Shown here in pieces: positions 1 to 9,407 of a stretch of DNA of 64,000 nt (position 1 is the stretch's first letter; every line of letters starts with the position of its first letter). This DNA comes from Shinella pollutisoli (GTDB lineage Bacteria; Pseudomonadota; Alphaproteobacteria; Rhizobiales; Rhizobiaceae), in assembly GCF_024609765.1 (NCBI RefSeq), contig NZ_JANFDG010000023.1:27261-91260 (forward strand). The letters run 5' to 3'. Below the pieces are notes generated by a model that saw nothing but the letters and a program-made list of their open reading frames with translations, had not been told where the DNA came from and did no database searches. The position numbers and the translations under genes are program-made.

Positions 1-415
1 TCGTGACGGCCGGAGGCGCGCATTCCAGAAGGCCGGCGCTGTCTCCCGACGCCGTGTCGGCCTGCCTGTCCGCCGTGATGCGGCACGGCTGCCAGAAATA
101 GACGACGCAGGCGCCGCGTTCGTTCTCCGGGTTGAGCTTGTGCCAGATGAAGGCAAGAACCCAGAGCACGACGAGGGCGCCGAAGAACCAGGAAAGCGCC
201 CGCACGGCGAACGGCTCGTCGAGGAAACGCTCGATGATGAGCAGGAGGAAGCCGATCAGCAGGATCCACACGATGCTCGGGATCGTCGATTCGAGCTGCA
301 GCCCGAATCCCTCGATGACGGCGACGGCCGCAAACAGGGCGATGGCGCCGGAGATCAGCGCCGCGCCGCGCCGGTTCTGTCTTATCCATTCCTGCAGATA
401 TTCCATTGCCGTCAT
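1..415 (-). CDS. Partial hypothetical membrane protein (C-terminus outside window)
   Basis: An open minus-strand frame runs from an ATG at 415 to the left window edge, giving at least 138 residues without a stop. A G-rich ribosome site lies eight bases upstream of the ATG; a second ATG four codons in (406) is an alternative. The protein has three hydrophobic stretches at about residues 18-35, 46-60 and 75-92, then a soluble tail with several cysteines. I do not recognise a family. Minus-strand codon use is typical of the neighbours and the frame is clean, so a real inner-membrane protein is likely. The function is unknown and the C-terminus is not visible. Confidence 0.6.
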   Translation of the reverse strand, partial: MTAMEYLQEWIRQNRRGAALISGAIALFAAVAVIEGFGLQLESTIPSIVWILLIGFLLLIIERFLDEPFAVRALSWFFGALVVLWVLAFIWHKLNPENERGACVVYFWQPCRITADRQADTASGDSAGLLECAPPAVT

Positions 416-604
416 CGTCTTGTCCCCCAAAGCCGTCAGGAAGGCGTGCGATTTTCAGGATAGCTGCGTTAAACCTTAGATCAATATTGATACAAAATAC
501 CACCAAAAGTTAGAGCGAGCCCGCACGTGACCCGCTCGGCCGGAAGCATGCCGACGGCCGTGAAGAGGCGATGGCCATCGCAAGTCGGTATGGATGGGGT
601 TGGT

Positions 605-680
605 TGGTGAGCGCGCAGGGATTCGAACCCTGGACCTACTGATTAAAAGTCAGTTGCTCTACCGGCTGAGCTACGCGCTC
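605..680 (-). tRNA. tRNA-Lys (UUU)
   Basis: The minus strand folds as a complete tRNA of 76 nt with an encoded CCA. The acceptor arms are GAGCGCG and CGCGCTC, the T-loop reads GGTTCGAATCC, and the anticodon loop CTTTTAA gives anticodon UUU. No integrated element is seen beside it. Confidence 0.95.
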
Positions 681-885
681 CCCGGCGGGGATTTTCGGCC
701 CCCGCGGAAGTGCGCGGAACATAGGCAGGAGGCCATGGCGGGTCAACCCGGAAAATGCGGCGCGAAACAGCTTTTGCTGCATTTCGCCGCGTTCGCCGAA
801 AGGTGATTGGCAGCAGGGCCCCGGGGCGGATATTGAGGGGCCGAACCCCGGCCGTGTCCCGGCCATTCCGTTGCGGAGCAGCCTC

Positions 886-1635
886 GTGTCGATCGCGGAT
901 ATTTCCCTCCTGAGCGCGCTACTCGCCGGCGCCCTGTCCTTCCTTTCGCCCTGCGTGCTGCCGCTGGTGCCGCCCTATCTCTGCTACATGGCCGGCGTCT
1001 CGGTGGAGCAGTTCCGCGGAGACGGCGCGGTGGCGGTGCGGCGCGATACGCGCGGCGCCGTGCTTCTTGCCGCCTTCTGCTTCACGCTCGGCTTCGCCAC
1101 CGTCTTCGTCGCGCTCGGCGCGGGCGCCTCGACGATCGGCATGGTGCTGCGCCGCCACATCGACATCCTCGCGCAGGTGGGCGGCGTCGTCATCATCCTG
1201 ATGGGGCTGCATTTCCTCGGGTTCCTGCGCATCGGCCTCTTTTCCCGCGAAGCGCGCTTCCAGGGCGGCGGCAAGCCGGCGACCGCCTCGGGCGCCTACA
1301 TCATGGGCCTCGCCTTCGCCTTCGGCTGGACGCCCTGCATCGGCCCGGTGCTCGGCGCGATCCTCGGGGTCGCGGCCGCGCGCGAGACGGTCGGCGACGG
1401 CGCGGCGCTGCTTGCCGTCTATTCGCTCGGACTTGCCGTGCCCTTCTGGATCGCCGCCGGCTTCTCCGGCGCCTTCATGCGCTTTCTCGTCCGCTTCCGC
1501 CGCCATCTCGGCACGGTGGAGAAGGTGATGGGCGCGCTGCTCGTGCTGACGGGGCTCGCCTTCATCTTCGGCTATATCAGCGCCGTCGCCATCTGGTTCC
1601 AGCAAACGTTTCCCATTCTCTCGCAAATCGGCTAG
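886..1635 (+). CDS. ccdA: CcdA/DsbD-family cytochrome c biogenesis / thiol transport membrane protein
   Basis: The protein has about 249 residues and six hydrophobic segments, as expected for CcdA, which moves reducing equivalents across the inner membrane for cytochrome c maturation and periplasmic thiol proteins. The two conserved cysteine sites are visible: SPCVLPLVPPYLCYMAG near residue 20 and WTPCIGP in the second half, both typical of the DsbD_2 domain. I chose the GTG at 886 because GGAG lies 8 bases upstream and the signal-like first helix follows directly; an in-frame TTG at 871 would add five residues. It is followed 41 bases later by a same-strand transporter, but no functional link is evident. 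Confidence 0.88.
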   Translation: MSIADISLLSALLAGALSFLSPCVLPLVPPYLCYMAGVSVEQFRGDGAVAVRRDTRGAVLLAAFCFTLGFATVFVALGAGASTIGMVLRRHIDILAQVGGVVIILMGLHFLGFLRIGLFSREARFQGGGKPATASGAYIMGLAFAFGWTPCIGPVLGAILGVAAARETVGDGAALLAVYSLGLAVPFWIAAGFSGAFMRFLVRFRRHLGTVEKVMGALLVLTGLAFIFGYISAVAIWFQQTFPILSQIG

Positions 1636-1676
1636 TCCCGGGGGCTGCGGCGGAAAAGGGGAGCGGCGTTCGGTCC

Positions 1677-2639
1677 ATGGCAGACATCGTCGGGCTCGTG
1701 CTGCCGTTCTTCGGCATGATCCTCCTCGGCTACGCGGCGGCGAAGGTCAGCCGCCAGCCGGCCGAGGCGCTCGGCTGGCTCAACACCTTCATCATCTACA
1801 TCGCGCTGCCGGCGCTGTTCTTCAAGCTGGTCGCCCGCACGCCGGTCGAGGAACTGACGCGCATCGACTTCATCCTCGCCGACGTCGGCGCCACCTATCT
1901 CGTCTTCGGCCTGATCTTCGCCGCCGGCCTCCTCCTGCGGCGCGCGACGGTGGGCGAGGCGACGATCCAGGGGCTCGCCGCCGCCTACGGCAACATCGGC
2001 TACATGGGTCCGGGCCTGGCGCTGCTCGCCTTCGGCGAGCCGGCGGCCGTGCCGGTGGCGCTGATCTTCTGCTTCGAGAACATGCTGCATTTCACCGTCG
2101 CGCCGGCGCTGATGGCGGTCGCGGGCGGGGAGAAGCGGCCGGCGCTGGAGATCGCCGCCGGGGTCGCCTACCGCATCGTCACGCATCCCTTCATCCTCGC
2201 CACCGCGGCCGGATTCGCCGCCGCCTTCGCCGGTTTCGAGCCGCCGTTGCCGCTGCAGCGGCTGATCGATTATCTCGCGCAGGCCGCCGCGCCCTGTGCG
2301 CTCTTCGCCATGGGCGTCACGCTGGCGCTGAGGCCGCTCAGGCGCGTGCCGGTGGAGATCGGCTACATCGTGCCGGCGAAGCTGCTTCTGCTGCCGGTGA
2401 CGATGTATCTCGTGCTCGGCCTCGCCGGGCATTTCGATCCGGTCTGGGTCTATACGGCGGTGCTGCTCGCCGCGCTGCCGACGGCGACGAACGTCTTCGT
2501 CATCGCCCAGCAATACGGCGTATGGCAGGAGCGCGCCTCGGCGACGATCCTGATCACGACGGTGCTCTCCGTCGCGTCGGTGACGCTGCTGCTCTATCTC
2601 GTCAAGTCAGGCCTGCTGCCGGCCGATCCGTTCCCGTAA
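1677..2639 (+). CDS. AEC-family (auxin efflux carrier-like) transporter
   Basis: The 320-residue protein is almost entirely hydrophobic, with about ten membrane segments arranged as two five-helix halves. The YGNIGYMGPGLAL stretch near residue 103 resembles the conserved N-helix break of the AEC/BART family (PF03547). Bacterial members export or import small organic acids such as malonate, and the substrate here cannot be read from sequence. The 3' end overlaps the convergent UbiH-family gene by 33 bases. The ATG at 1677 is preceded by a GGGGAG motif at a long spacing, so the start is probable but not certain. Confidence 0.85.
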   Translation: MADIVGLVLPFFGMILLGYAAAKVSRQPAEALGWLNTFIIYIALPALFFKLVARTPVEELTRIDFILADVGATYLVFGLIFAAGLLLRRATVGEATIQGLAAAYGNIGYMGPGLALLAFGEPAAVPVALIFCFENMLHFTVAPALMAVAGGEKRPALEIAAGVAYRIVTHPFILATAAGFAAAFAGFEPPLPLQRLIDYLAQAAAPCALFAMGVTLALRPLRRVPVEIGYIVPAKLLLLPVTMYLVLGLAGHFDPVWVYTAVLLAALPTATNVFVIAQQYGVWQERASATILITTVLSVASVTLLLYLVKSGLLPADPFP

Positions 2640-3809
2640 GCCGTCGCGCAGCGCCCTGAGCGAGCCGCCGGGCTCGATGCCCTCGCGCATGACGACGCTG
2701 CGCAGCGGGCCGAGCACGGAGAGGAGGTGCAAGCCCGCCGAGCGCAGCACCTGCACCGGCAGGAAATCGGACAGCAGCGAGCGGTTGAGGAGGTCGACGC
2801 TTGCGGTGCGCGAGCGGACGTCCGCCTGGCGGCGGCGGTTGAAGCGGTCGCCGATCGCCTCCGGCGCATCGCCGCGGCGCACGAGCTCGACGAGCGCCAT
2901 GATGTCGCGCAGGCTGAGGTTCAGCCCCTGCGCGCCGATCGGCGGGAAGGCGTGCGCCGCCTCGCCGACGAGCGCGATCCGCCCCTTGCCGAAGCGGTCG
3001 GCGGTCATGCCGGAGAGCGGGAAGGCCTGCACGGCGCCCTCCACCGTCACCTTGCCGAGCATGGACTGCATGCGCGTCTCGACGGCGCGGCCGAGGGTTT
3101 CCGCGTCGAGCCGGCGCAGACGCTCGGCCTCGGCCGGCGGCAGCACCCAGACGAGGCTGGAGCGGCGGCCGGGCAGCGGCACCTGCGTGAAGGGGCCGCT
3201 CTCGGTGTGGAATTCCGTCGAGACGTTGCCGTGCGGGCGCTCGTGCGCGAAATTGAGGACGAGCGCGCTCTGCGGATAGGACCAGGCGCTGACGCCGATG
3301 CCGGCGCTCTCGCGGATCCTCGACCTGCGGCCGTCCGCACCGACGACGAGGCGGGCGGCCGCCCGTCCGCCGTCGTCCAGCGTCAGCTCGACATGGCCGT
3401 CGAAGGCGGTCGCGGCTGTGACGCCGGCGGAGACGCGGGCGATGCCCGTGTGCGCGGCGATCCTCTCTTCGAGGATGCCGATGAAGGGCGCGTTGGGGAT
3501 GTTGTAGCCGAAGGCGGCGAGCCCTACCTCACTGGCGCGGAAGGCGACGGGCGGCGCGCGCAGGAGCCGCGCCGTGCCGTCGAGGATCTGCATGGTTTCG
3601 AGCGGTGCGGCGTGCCGCTCGACCTCGCCCCACAGGCCGAGCGTCTTCAGGAAGGCGATGGACTGGTCCATCAGCGCGGTCGTGCGCCCGTCATGGGCGC
3701 GGGCGGGCGGCGCGACGAGCGCGACGCGCCGTCCCGAATCGGCCAGCGCCAGCGCGGCGAGGCTGCCGGCCAGGCCGGCGCCCGCGACGGCGATATCGAA
3801 CTCGTTCAT
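2607..3809 (-). CDS. UbiH/UbiF/VisC-family FAD-dependent monooxygenase
   Basis: The 400-residue protein begins with an FAD-binding Rossmann motif (GAGLAG near residue 9). It carries the DG motif GADGRRSRIRE near 165 and the second FAD motif VGEAAHAFPPIGAQGLN near 290, which together define the UbiH/COQ6 hydroxylases of ubiquinone biosynthesis. The second motif has Glu where the more usual residue is Asp (GDAAH). I chose the ATG at 3809 because it places the Rossmann fold at the N-terminus and follows GGGAG; an upstream ATG at 3842 adds 11 charged residues. Which ring position it hydroxylates cannot be told from sequence. It overlaps the convergent AEC gene. Confidence 0.85.
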   Translation of the reverse strand: MNEFDIAVAGAGLAGSLAALALADSGRRVALVAPPARAHDGRTTALMDQSIAFLKTLGLWGEVERHAAPLETMQILDGTARLLRAPPVAFRASEVGLAAFGYNIPNAPFIGILEERIAAHTGIARVSAGVTAATAFDGHVELTLDDGGRAAARLVVGADGRRSRIRESAGIGVSAWSYPQSALVLNFAHERPHGNVSTEFHTESGPFTQVPLPGRRSSLVWVLPPAEAERLRRLDAETLGRAVETRMQSMLGKVTVEGAVQAFPLSGMTADRFGKGRIALVGEAAHAFPPIGAQGLNLSLRDIMALVELVRRGDAPEAIGDRFNRRRQADVRSRTASVDLLNRSLLSDFLPVQVLRSAGLHLLSVLGPLRSVVMREGIEPGGSLRALRDGLRERIGRQQA

Positions 3810-4017
3810 CCCGGTCTCCCTTCGGCGGACGCATTTGCCCACAGGTTTGCGGGCCTTCTAGCGCCTGAGGGTAGGGCCGCAAAGGGGCTTTTTCCATGGG
3901 ATGAAACGGCGCAGGCGAAAGGACGGCGCGCGGGACGCACGGTTTTTCACTGGCGGCGCCGGGCAATCAATGCATATTTACCGGCACGAGCCCTGCAGGA
4001 ATGGACAGCAACAGGCA

Positions 4018-4746
4018 ATGAAGTTCTTCAACTACAAGCGCGTGCCCTATGCGGAAATGCGCGCCTTCTCGGTCCATATCCTGACGGCCTCCGGCTCGTT
4101 CCTCGCCTTCCTCGGCGTGGTGGCGGCGGCCGAGCACCGCTTCGTCGACATGTTCTGGTGGCTCGGGCTGGCGCTCTTGGTCGACGGCATCGACGGGCCG
4201 ATCGCCCGCAAGGTCCGCGTCAAGGAGGTGCTGCCGAACTGGTCCGGCGACACGCTCGACAACATCATCGACTACGTGACCTACGTGCTGCTGCCGGCCT
4301 TCGCGCTCTACCAGAACGGCATGATCGGCGAGCCCTGGTCCTTCGTCGCCGCCGGCGCCATCGTCGTCTCCAGCGCCATCTACTATGCGGACATGGGCAT
4401 GAAGACGGAGGAATATTTCTTCTCCGGCTTCCCGGTCGTGTGGAACATGGTGGTCTTCACGCTCTTCGTCATCCAGGCGAGCGAGCTCACCGCCTCCATC
4501 GTCGTCTTCGTCTCGGTGTTCCTCACCTTCATGCCGATCAACTTCCTGCATCCCGTGCGGGTGGCGCGGCTCAGATCGCTCAATCTCGCGGTCTTCCTCG
4601 TCTGGTCGCTGCTCGGCATCTACGCGCTGCTCCTGCATTTCGAGACGCCCGCCTGGGTGGTCTGGGGCATGGTCGCCACGGGCATCTATCTCTATGGCAT
4701 CGGCGCCGTGCTGCAGGCCTTCCCGAACCTCGGCCGGCGCTCCTAA
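4018..4746 (+). CDS. pcs: Phosphatidylcholine synthase
   Basis: This 242-residue membrane protein is a CDP-alcohol phosphatidyltransferase. The signature runs from DGIDGPIAR near residue 60 to GDTLDNIIDY near residue 83 and supplies the metal-binding aspartates. Length, spacing and the ending match rhizobial Pcs, which condenses choline with CDP-diacylglycerol at the inner membrane to give phosphatidylcholine, important for host interaction in rhizobia, agrobacteria and brucellae. About eight hydrophobic segments are visible. The ATG at 4018 starts the family-typical MKFFNYKRVPYAEMRAFSVH region; upstream in-frame sequence looks non-coding. The ribosome site is weak. The quinone oxidoreductase gene begins 18 bases downstream, so the two may be cotranscribed. 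Confidence 0.93.
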   Translation: MKFFNYKRVPYAEMRAFSVHILTASGSFLAFLGVVAAAEHRFVDMFWWLGLALLVDGIDGPIARKVRVKEVLPNWSGDTLDNIIDYVTYVLLPAFALYQNGMIGEPWSFVAAGAIVVSSAIYYADMGMKTEEYFFSGFPVVWNMVVFTLFVIQASELTASIVVFVSVFLTFMPINFLHPVRVARLRSLNLAVFLVWSLLGIYALLLHFETPAWVVWGMVATGIYLYGIGAVLQAFPNLGRRS

Positions 4747-4764
4747 CATCGAACGGAGGACATC

Positions 4765-5736
4765 ATGACCAAGGCAATCGTCGTGCGCAGCCTCGGCGGA
4801 CCGGAGGTGCTCCAGCTGGAGGACATGCCGCTTTCCGCCCCCGGTCCCGGCGAGGTGCAGATCCGCCAGGCGGCGATCGGCCTCAACTTCATCGACGTCT
4901 ATTTCCGCACCGGCCTCTACAAGGCCGAGCTTCCCTTCGTGCCCGGCAAGGAGGGCGCGGGGACGGTGACGGCGGTGGGCGAGGGCGTGAGCGACTTTTC
5001 CGTCGGCGACCGCGTCGCCTATGCCTCCGCCGACGGCGCCTATGCGGCCGAGCGCAACGTCGCGACGCGCCATCTCGTCAGGGTGCCGGAGGGGATCTCG
5101 CTGGAAACGGCCGCCTCGATGATGCTGAAGGGCATGACGGCGCAGTATCTGCTCAACCAGACCTATGCCGTGAAGCCCGGCACGGTGCTCCTGTTCCATG
5201 CCGCCGCCGGCGGGGTGGGGCTGATCGCCGGCCAGTGGGCGAAGGCGCTGGGCGCGACCGTGATCGGCACGGCGGGCTCGCCGGAGAAGGTCAGGCTCGC
5301 GCTCGACAACGGCTACGACCACGTCATCGACTATTCGAAGGAGGATTTCGTCGCGCGCGTGCGCGAGATCACCGGCGGGGCGGGCGTCGACGTCGTCTAC
5401 GATTCGGTCGGCCGCGACACCTTCCCGACGTCGCTCGACTGCCTCAAGCCGCGCGGCCTGTTCGTCAGCTTCGGCAATTCCTCCGGCCCGGTCGACGCCT
5501 TCAACCTCGGGCTCCTCTCCCAGAAGGGATCGCTCTTCGCCACCCGTCCGTCGCTCTTCCATTACATCGCCACGCGCGAGGCGCTGGATGCATGTGCAAA
5601 CTCGCTCTTTGCTGTTGTGCAAGGCAACAAAGTGCATAACATTATTCATCAGACTTATCCGCTCGCCGAGGCCGGCAGGGCGCATGCGGATCTGGAAGCA
5701 AGAAGAACGAGTGGAACGACGCTGCTCATTCCGTGA
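4765..5736 (+). CDS. qor: NADPH:quinone oxidoreductase, zeta-crystallin type
   Basis: The 323-residue protein is a medium-chain dehydrogenase/reductase of the zinc-free quinone reductase class. It has the N-terminal GroES-like fold with GLNFIDVYFRTG near residue 38 and the nucleotide-binding AAAGGVGLIAGQWAK near residue 147. It should reduce quinones with NADPH in the cytosol. A GGAGG ribosome site lies directly upstream of the ATG. One oddity: bases 5586-5660 (coding for the region around VQGNKVHNIIHQT) are much richer in A and T and use rarer codons than the rest of the gene; the frame stays open. Confidence 0.88.
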   Translation: MTKAIVVRSLGGPEVLQLEDMPLSAPGPGEVQIRQAAIGLNFIDVYFRTGLYKAELPFVPGKEGAGTVTAVGEGVSDFSVGDRVAYASADGAYAAERNVATRHLVRVPEGISLETAASMMLKGMTAQYLLNQTYAVKPGTVLLFHAAAGGVGLIAGQWAKALGATVIGTAGSPEKVRLALDNGYDHVIDYSKEDFVARVREITGGAGVDVVYDSVGRDTFPTSLDCLKPRGLFVSFGNSSGPVDAFNLGLLSQKGSLFATRPSLFHYIATREALDACANSLFAVVQGNKVHNIIHQTYPLAEAGRAHADLEARRTSGTTLLIP

Positions 5737-5784
5737 ACGGCCCCGACGGGCGGAACGAAGCGGGCGGCAGGAAAGAGGGGAACA

Positions 5785-7368
5785 GTGTCAGACGTGGAAG
5801 CGTCCGGGGACGGCCCGCTGCTGGCCGTCCGCAGCCTGACGAAGCTTTTCGGCTCGTTTACCGCCTGCAACGCCATCGACCTCGACATCCGGCCGGGCGA
5901 GATCCACGCCCTGCTCGGCGAGAACGGCGCCGGCAAGTCGACGCTGGTGAAGATGCTGTTCGGCGTGCTCGCCCCGACGAGCGGCGAGATCCTCTGGAAG
6001 GGCGAGCCGGTGCGCATAGCGAGCCCTGCCGCGGCGCGGCGGATCGGCATCGGCATGGTGTTCCAGCATTTCTCGCTGTTCGAGGCGCTGACGGTCGCCG
6101 AGAACATTGCGCTTTCGCTTCCCCCCGGCATCTCGCTCTCGAAGGTGGCGGAGGAGGCCTCACGCCTGTCGCGCCTCTACGGCCTGCCGCTCGACCCGAA
6201 CGCCCATGTCGCCGACCTCTCGGTCGGCGAGCGCCAGCGCATCGAGATCGTCCGCGCGCTGCTGCAGAACCCGGAGCTGATCATCCTCGACGAGCCGACC
6301 TCGGTGCTGACCCCGCAGGAGGCCGACCGGCTGTTCGAGACGCTCGCCAAGTTGAAGGCGGAAGGCCGCTCGGTGCTCTACATCAGCCACCGGCTGGAGG
6401 AGGTACAGCGCATCTGCGACCGCGCCACGGTGCTGCGCCACGGCAAGGTGACGGGTGCCTGCGACCCGCGCAAGGAGACGCCGGCCTCGCTCGCCCGCAT
6501 GATGGTCGGCAGCGACGTCGCCGCCGTCAGCGCCGCCGGCACCGGCGCCAGGGGCGACGTGCTGCTGGAGGCGCGGCACCTCACCGTTCCCGCCCGCAGC
6601 CCCTTCGCCGTGGCGCTCAAGGACGTCTGTCTGAAGGTCCGCGCCGGCGAGGTGCTGGCGATCGCCGGCGTGGCCGGCAACGGCCAGAGCGAGCTCTTCG
6701 ACGCGCTCTCGGGCGAATATCCGGTCTCCGACCCGGCGATGGTGTCGATCCGCGGCCGGCCGGCCGGCAATCTCGGCATTTCCGCGCGCCGCCTGATCGG
6801 CGCCGGCTTCGTGCCGGAGGAGCGTCACGGCCATGCCGCCGTGCCGGCCCTGCCGCTCTCGGACAATCTCGTGCTCGCCCGCAATCAGTCCGACCGGAAG
6901 ACTTTTTTGGGCGGCGGCGCGCTCGGCATCATCCGCCAGGCGGTCGTGCGGCTCGCCTCCAAGCGCATCGCCGAGACGATGGACGTGCGCAAGAGCGGCG
7001 ACAACCCGGCCGCAGGCTCCTTGTCCGGCGGCAACCTGCAGAAGTTCATCGTCGGGCGCGAGCTCGACCGGCAGCCGTCCGTGCTCGTCGTCAACCAGCC
7101 GACCTGGGGCGTCGACGCGGGGGCCGCGAGCCGCATCCGCCAGGCGCTGGTCGATCTGGCGCGCTCGGGCTCGGCCGTCCTCGTCATCAGCCAGGACCTC
7201 GACGAGATCTTCGAGGTGGCGACCGAGATCGCGGTGATCAGCGAGGGGCGGCTTTCCGACACCTATCCCGCACAGTCGCTGACGCGGGAGAAGATCGGCC
7301 TGCTGATGGGCGGCATGCACGGCGAGACGGACGAAAGCGCGGAGGTGGCCCATGCGCATCGAGCTTGA
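5785..7368 (+). CDS. ABC transporter ATP-binding protein, nucleoside/sugar (BMP-associated) type
   Basis: The 527-residue protein has two ATPase cassettes, as in the YufO/NupO and RbsA/XylG families. The first has intact Walker A (GENGAGKST near residue 49), signature LSVGERQR and Walker B (LIILDEPTS). The second has a degenerate Walker A (GVAGNGQSELF) without the lysine, as usual for the second half of this class, and LSGGNLQKF. It should energise uptake with the two permeases and the binding protein that follow. The GTG start follows an AGAGGGG ribosome site; the 3' end overlaps the first permease by 17 bases, which indicates translational coupling. Confidence 0.92.
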   Translation: MSDVEASGDGPLLAVRSLTKLFGSFTACNAIDLDIRPGEIHALLGENGAGKSTLVKMLFGVLAPTSGEILWKGEPVRIASPAAARRIGIGMVFQHFSLFEALTVAENIALSLPPGISLSKVAEEASRLSRLYGLPLDPNAHVADLSVGERQRIEIVRALLQNPELIILDEPTSVLTPQEADRLFETLAKLKAEGRSVLYISHRLEEVQRICDRATVLRHGKVTGACDPRKETPASLARMMVGSDVAAVSAAGTGARGDVLLEARHLTVPARSPFAVALKDVCLKVRAGEVLAIAGVAGNGQSELFDALSGEYPVSDPAMVSIRGRPAGNLGISARRLIGAGFVPEERHGHAAVPALPLSDNLVLARNQSDRKTFLGGGALGIIRQAVVRLASKRIAETMDVRKSGDNPAAGSLSGGNLQKFIVGRELDRQPSVLVVNQPTWGVDAGAASRIRQALVDLARSGSAVLVISQDLDEIFEVATEIAVISEGRLSDTYPAQSLTREKIGLLMGGMHGETDESAEVAHAHRA

Positions 7369-8446
7369 GAAGCGGCCGCGCCCCTCGACGCTGCTCTCCG
7401 TCCTCTCGCCCTTCCTGGCACTCGCCCTCACCGTGGTCGCCGGCGGCATCATGTTTGCGCTGATCGGCAAGAATCCCGTGGCGGCGCTCTACAGCTTCTT
7501 CGTCGAGCCGCTCACCGACGTCTGGTCGCTGCACGAGATCGCCGTCAAGGCGGCACCCCTCATCCTCATCGGCGCGGGGCTCTCGGTCTGCTACCGCTCG
7601 AACAACTGGAACATCGGCGCCGAGGGGCAGTTCATCATGGGCGCCATCGCCGGCGCCATCGTGCCCGTCGTCTTCCACGATTGGCACTCGCCGCTCGTGC
7701 TGCCGCTGATGCTGGTCTTCGGCATGATCGGCGGCGCGCTCTATGCCGCGATCCCCGCCTTCCTCAAGGCGCACATGAACACCAACGAGATCCTGACGAG
7801 CCTGATGCTGGTCTATATCGCCCAGCTCTTCCTCGACTGGCTGGTGCGCGGGCCGTGGCGCAGCCCGGACGCCTACAATTTCCCGGTGACGCGCGATTTC
7901 ACGCCCGAGGCCATCCTGCCGGAGATGATCGCGTCGGGCCGCACCAACTACGGCTTCGCCTTCGCCATCCTCGCGGCGGTCGGCCTCTGGTTCATGATGC
8001 GCTACACGCTGAAGGGCTTCGAGATCTCCGTGCTCGGCCAGTCGGAGCGGGCAGGGCGCTTCGCCGGCTTCTCCTCGCGGCGGATGATCTGGTTCTCGAT
8101 GCTGCTCTCCGGCGCGCTCGCGGGGCTCGCCGGCATCTCAGAGGTGAGCGGCGTCATCGGCAAGCTCCAGCCGATCATCTCGCCCGGCTACGGCTTCACG
8201 GCGATCATCGTCGCCTTCCTCGGCCGCCTCAACCCGCTCGGCATCATCGCCGCCGGCCTGTTCCTGGCGCTGACCTATGTCGGCGGCGAGGCGGTGCAGC
8301 TGACGCTCAACGTCTCCGACAAGGTCACGCGCGTCTTCCAGGGATTGCTGCTGTTCTTCGTGCTTTCCTGCGACACGCTCATCCAATACCGCGTCCGGCT
8401 GGTCCTTTCCGGCCTCGGACGCTCCGGCCAGGGGGAGGCGCACTGA
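7352..8446 (+). CDS. ABC transporter permease, nucleoside-type subunit 1
   Basis: A 364-residue inner-membrane protein with about eight to ten hydrophobic segments. It belongs to the BPD_transp_2 family (PF02653), shown by the NNWNIGAEGQFIMGAIAG stretch near residue 86 and the G-A-L-A-G-L-A-G loop near residue 250 that docks the ATPase. It is the larger of the two permeases of a BMP-type importer, homologous in arrangement to YufP/NupP. Its start lies inside the end of the ATPase gene and its stop overlaps the start of the second permease by one base, so the operon is tightly coupled. The substrate is probably a nucleoside or purine derivative, inferred from the binding protein family. Confidence 0.9.
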   Translation: MRIELEKRPRPSTLLSVLSPFLALALTVVAGGIMFALIGKNPVAALYSFFVEPLTDVWSLHEIAVKAAPLILIGAGLSVCYRSNNWNIGAEGQFIMGAIAGAIVPVVFHDWHSPLVLPLMLVFGMIGGALYAAIPAFLKAHMNTNEILTSLMLVYIAQLFLDWLVRGPWRSPDAYNFPVTRDFTPEAILPEMIASGRTNYGFAFAILAAVGLWFMMRYTLKGFEISVLGQSERAGRFAGFSSRRMIWFSMLLSGALAGLAGISEVSGVIGKLQPIISPGYGFTAIIVAFLGRLNPLGIIAAGLFLALTYVGGEAVQLTLNVSDKVTRVFQGLLLFFVLSCDTLIQYRVRLVLSGLGRSGQGEAH

Positions 8447-9366
8447 TGGGCATGATCGAAGCCATCCTGCTGACCGTCATCACCGCCGCCACGCCGCTGG
8501 TCATCGCCTCGCTCGGCGAGCTGGTGACGGAGCGGGCAGGGGTGCTGAACCTCGGTGTCGAGGGCATGATGATCATGGGCGCGGCGATCGCCTTCGCCGC
8601 CACGCAGATGACCGGCTCGCCCTATGTCGGCGTCGTCGCCGGGATTGCCGGCGGGGCGCTGTTCTCGCTGCTCTTCGGCTTCCTGACGCTGACGCTCGTC
8701 GCCAACCAGGTGGCGACGGGGCTTGCGCTCACCATCCTCGGCCTCGGCGTCTCCGGCCAGATCGGCGAGCCCTATGCCGGCATGTCCGGCGTCAAGCTGC
8801 AGCCGATCGCCATCCCGCTTCTCGCCGACATCCCCTTCCTCGGGCCGCTCCTTTTCCGCCAGGACCTCATCTTCTACCTGTCGATTATGCTGGTGATCGG
8901 CATCAACTGGTTCCTGTTCTCGAGCCGTGCGGGCCTGAAGCTCCGGGCGATCGGCGACAACCACGCCTCGGCGCACGCGCTCGGCATCCACGTCATCCGC
9001 ACGCGCTACCTCGCCGTCATGTTCGGCGGCGCCTGCGCGGGTCTCGCGGGCGCCCAGCTCTCGCTGGTCTACACGCCGCAATGGGTGGAGACCATGTCGG
9101 CCGGCCGCGGCTGGATCGCGCTGGCGCTGGTCGTCTTCGCCTCCTGGCGGCCGTGGCGGGTCTTGGCCGGCGGCTATCTCTTCGGCGCGGTATCGATCAG
9201 CCAGCTCCACGCCCAGGCCTTCGGCATCGGCATCCCCCCGCAGTTCCTGTCGTCGCTGCCCTATGTCGCGACCGTTGTCGTCCTGATCCTGATATCCCAC
9301 AATCGGCGCGTGACGCTGATCAACACGCCTGCATCGCTCGGCAAGCCCTTCGTGCCCGACCGGTGA
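8446..9366 (+). CDS. ABC transporter permease, nucleoside-type subunit 2
   Basis: The 306-residue protein is the second BPD_transp_2 permease of this importer. It has the paired motif GVLNLGVEGMMIMGA near residue 30 and the cytoplasmic coupling loop AIGDNHASAHALGI near residue 178, followed by GGACAGLAGAQL. About eight membrane segments are visible. I begin it at the ATG overlapping the stop of the first permease (TGATG), which fits coupled translation; an ATG two codons later is an alternative. It forms the membrane channel with the upstream permease. Confidence 0.9.
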   Translation: MGMIEAILLTVITAATPLVIASLGELVTERAGVLNLGVEGMMIMGAAIAFAATQMTGSPYVGVVAGIAGGALFSLLFGFLTLTLVANQVATGLALTILGLGVSGQIGEPYAGMSGVKLQPIAIPLLADIPFLGPLLFRQDLIFYLSIMLVIGINWFLFSSRAGLKLRAIGDNHASAHALGIHVIRTRYLAVMFGGACAGLAGAQLSLVYTPQWVETMSAGRGWIALALVVFASWRPWRVLAGGYLFGAVSISQLHAQAFGIGIPPQFLSSLPYVATVVVLILISHNRRVTLINTPASLGKPFVPDR

Positions 9367-9407
9367 GACGAACAAGAACCAAGAACCACCAACCCACAGA
9401 GGATGCC

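Noticed and set aside
2727..5639. A 970-codon open frame on the plus strand
   Set aside because: It is a high-GC shadow across ubiH, pcs and qor, runs through intergenic DNA, has no plausible start and its product is Arg/Ala/Gly low complexity.
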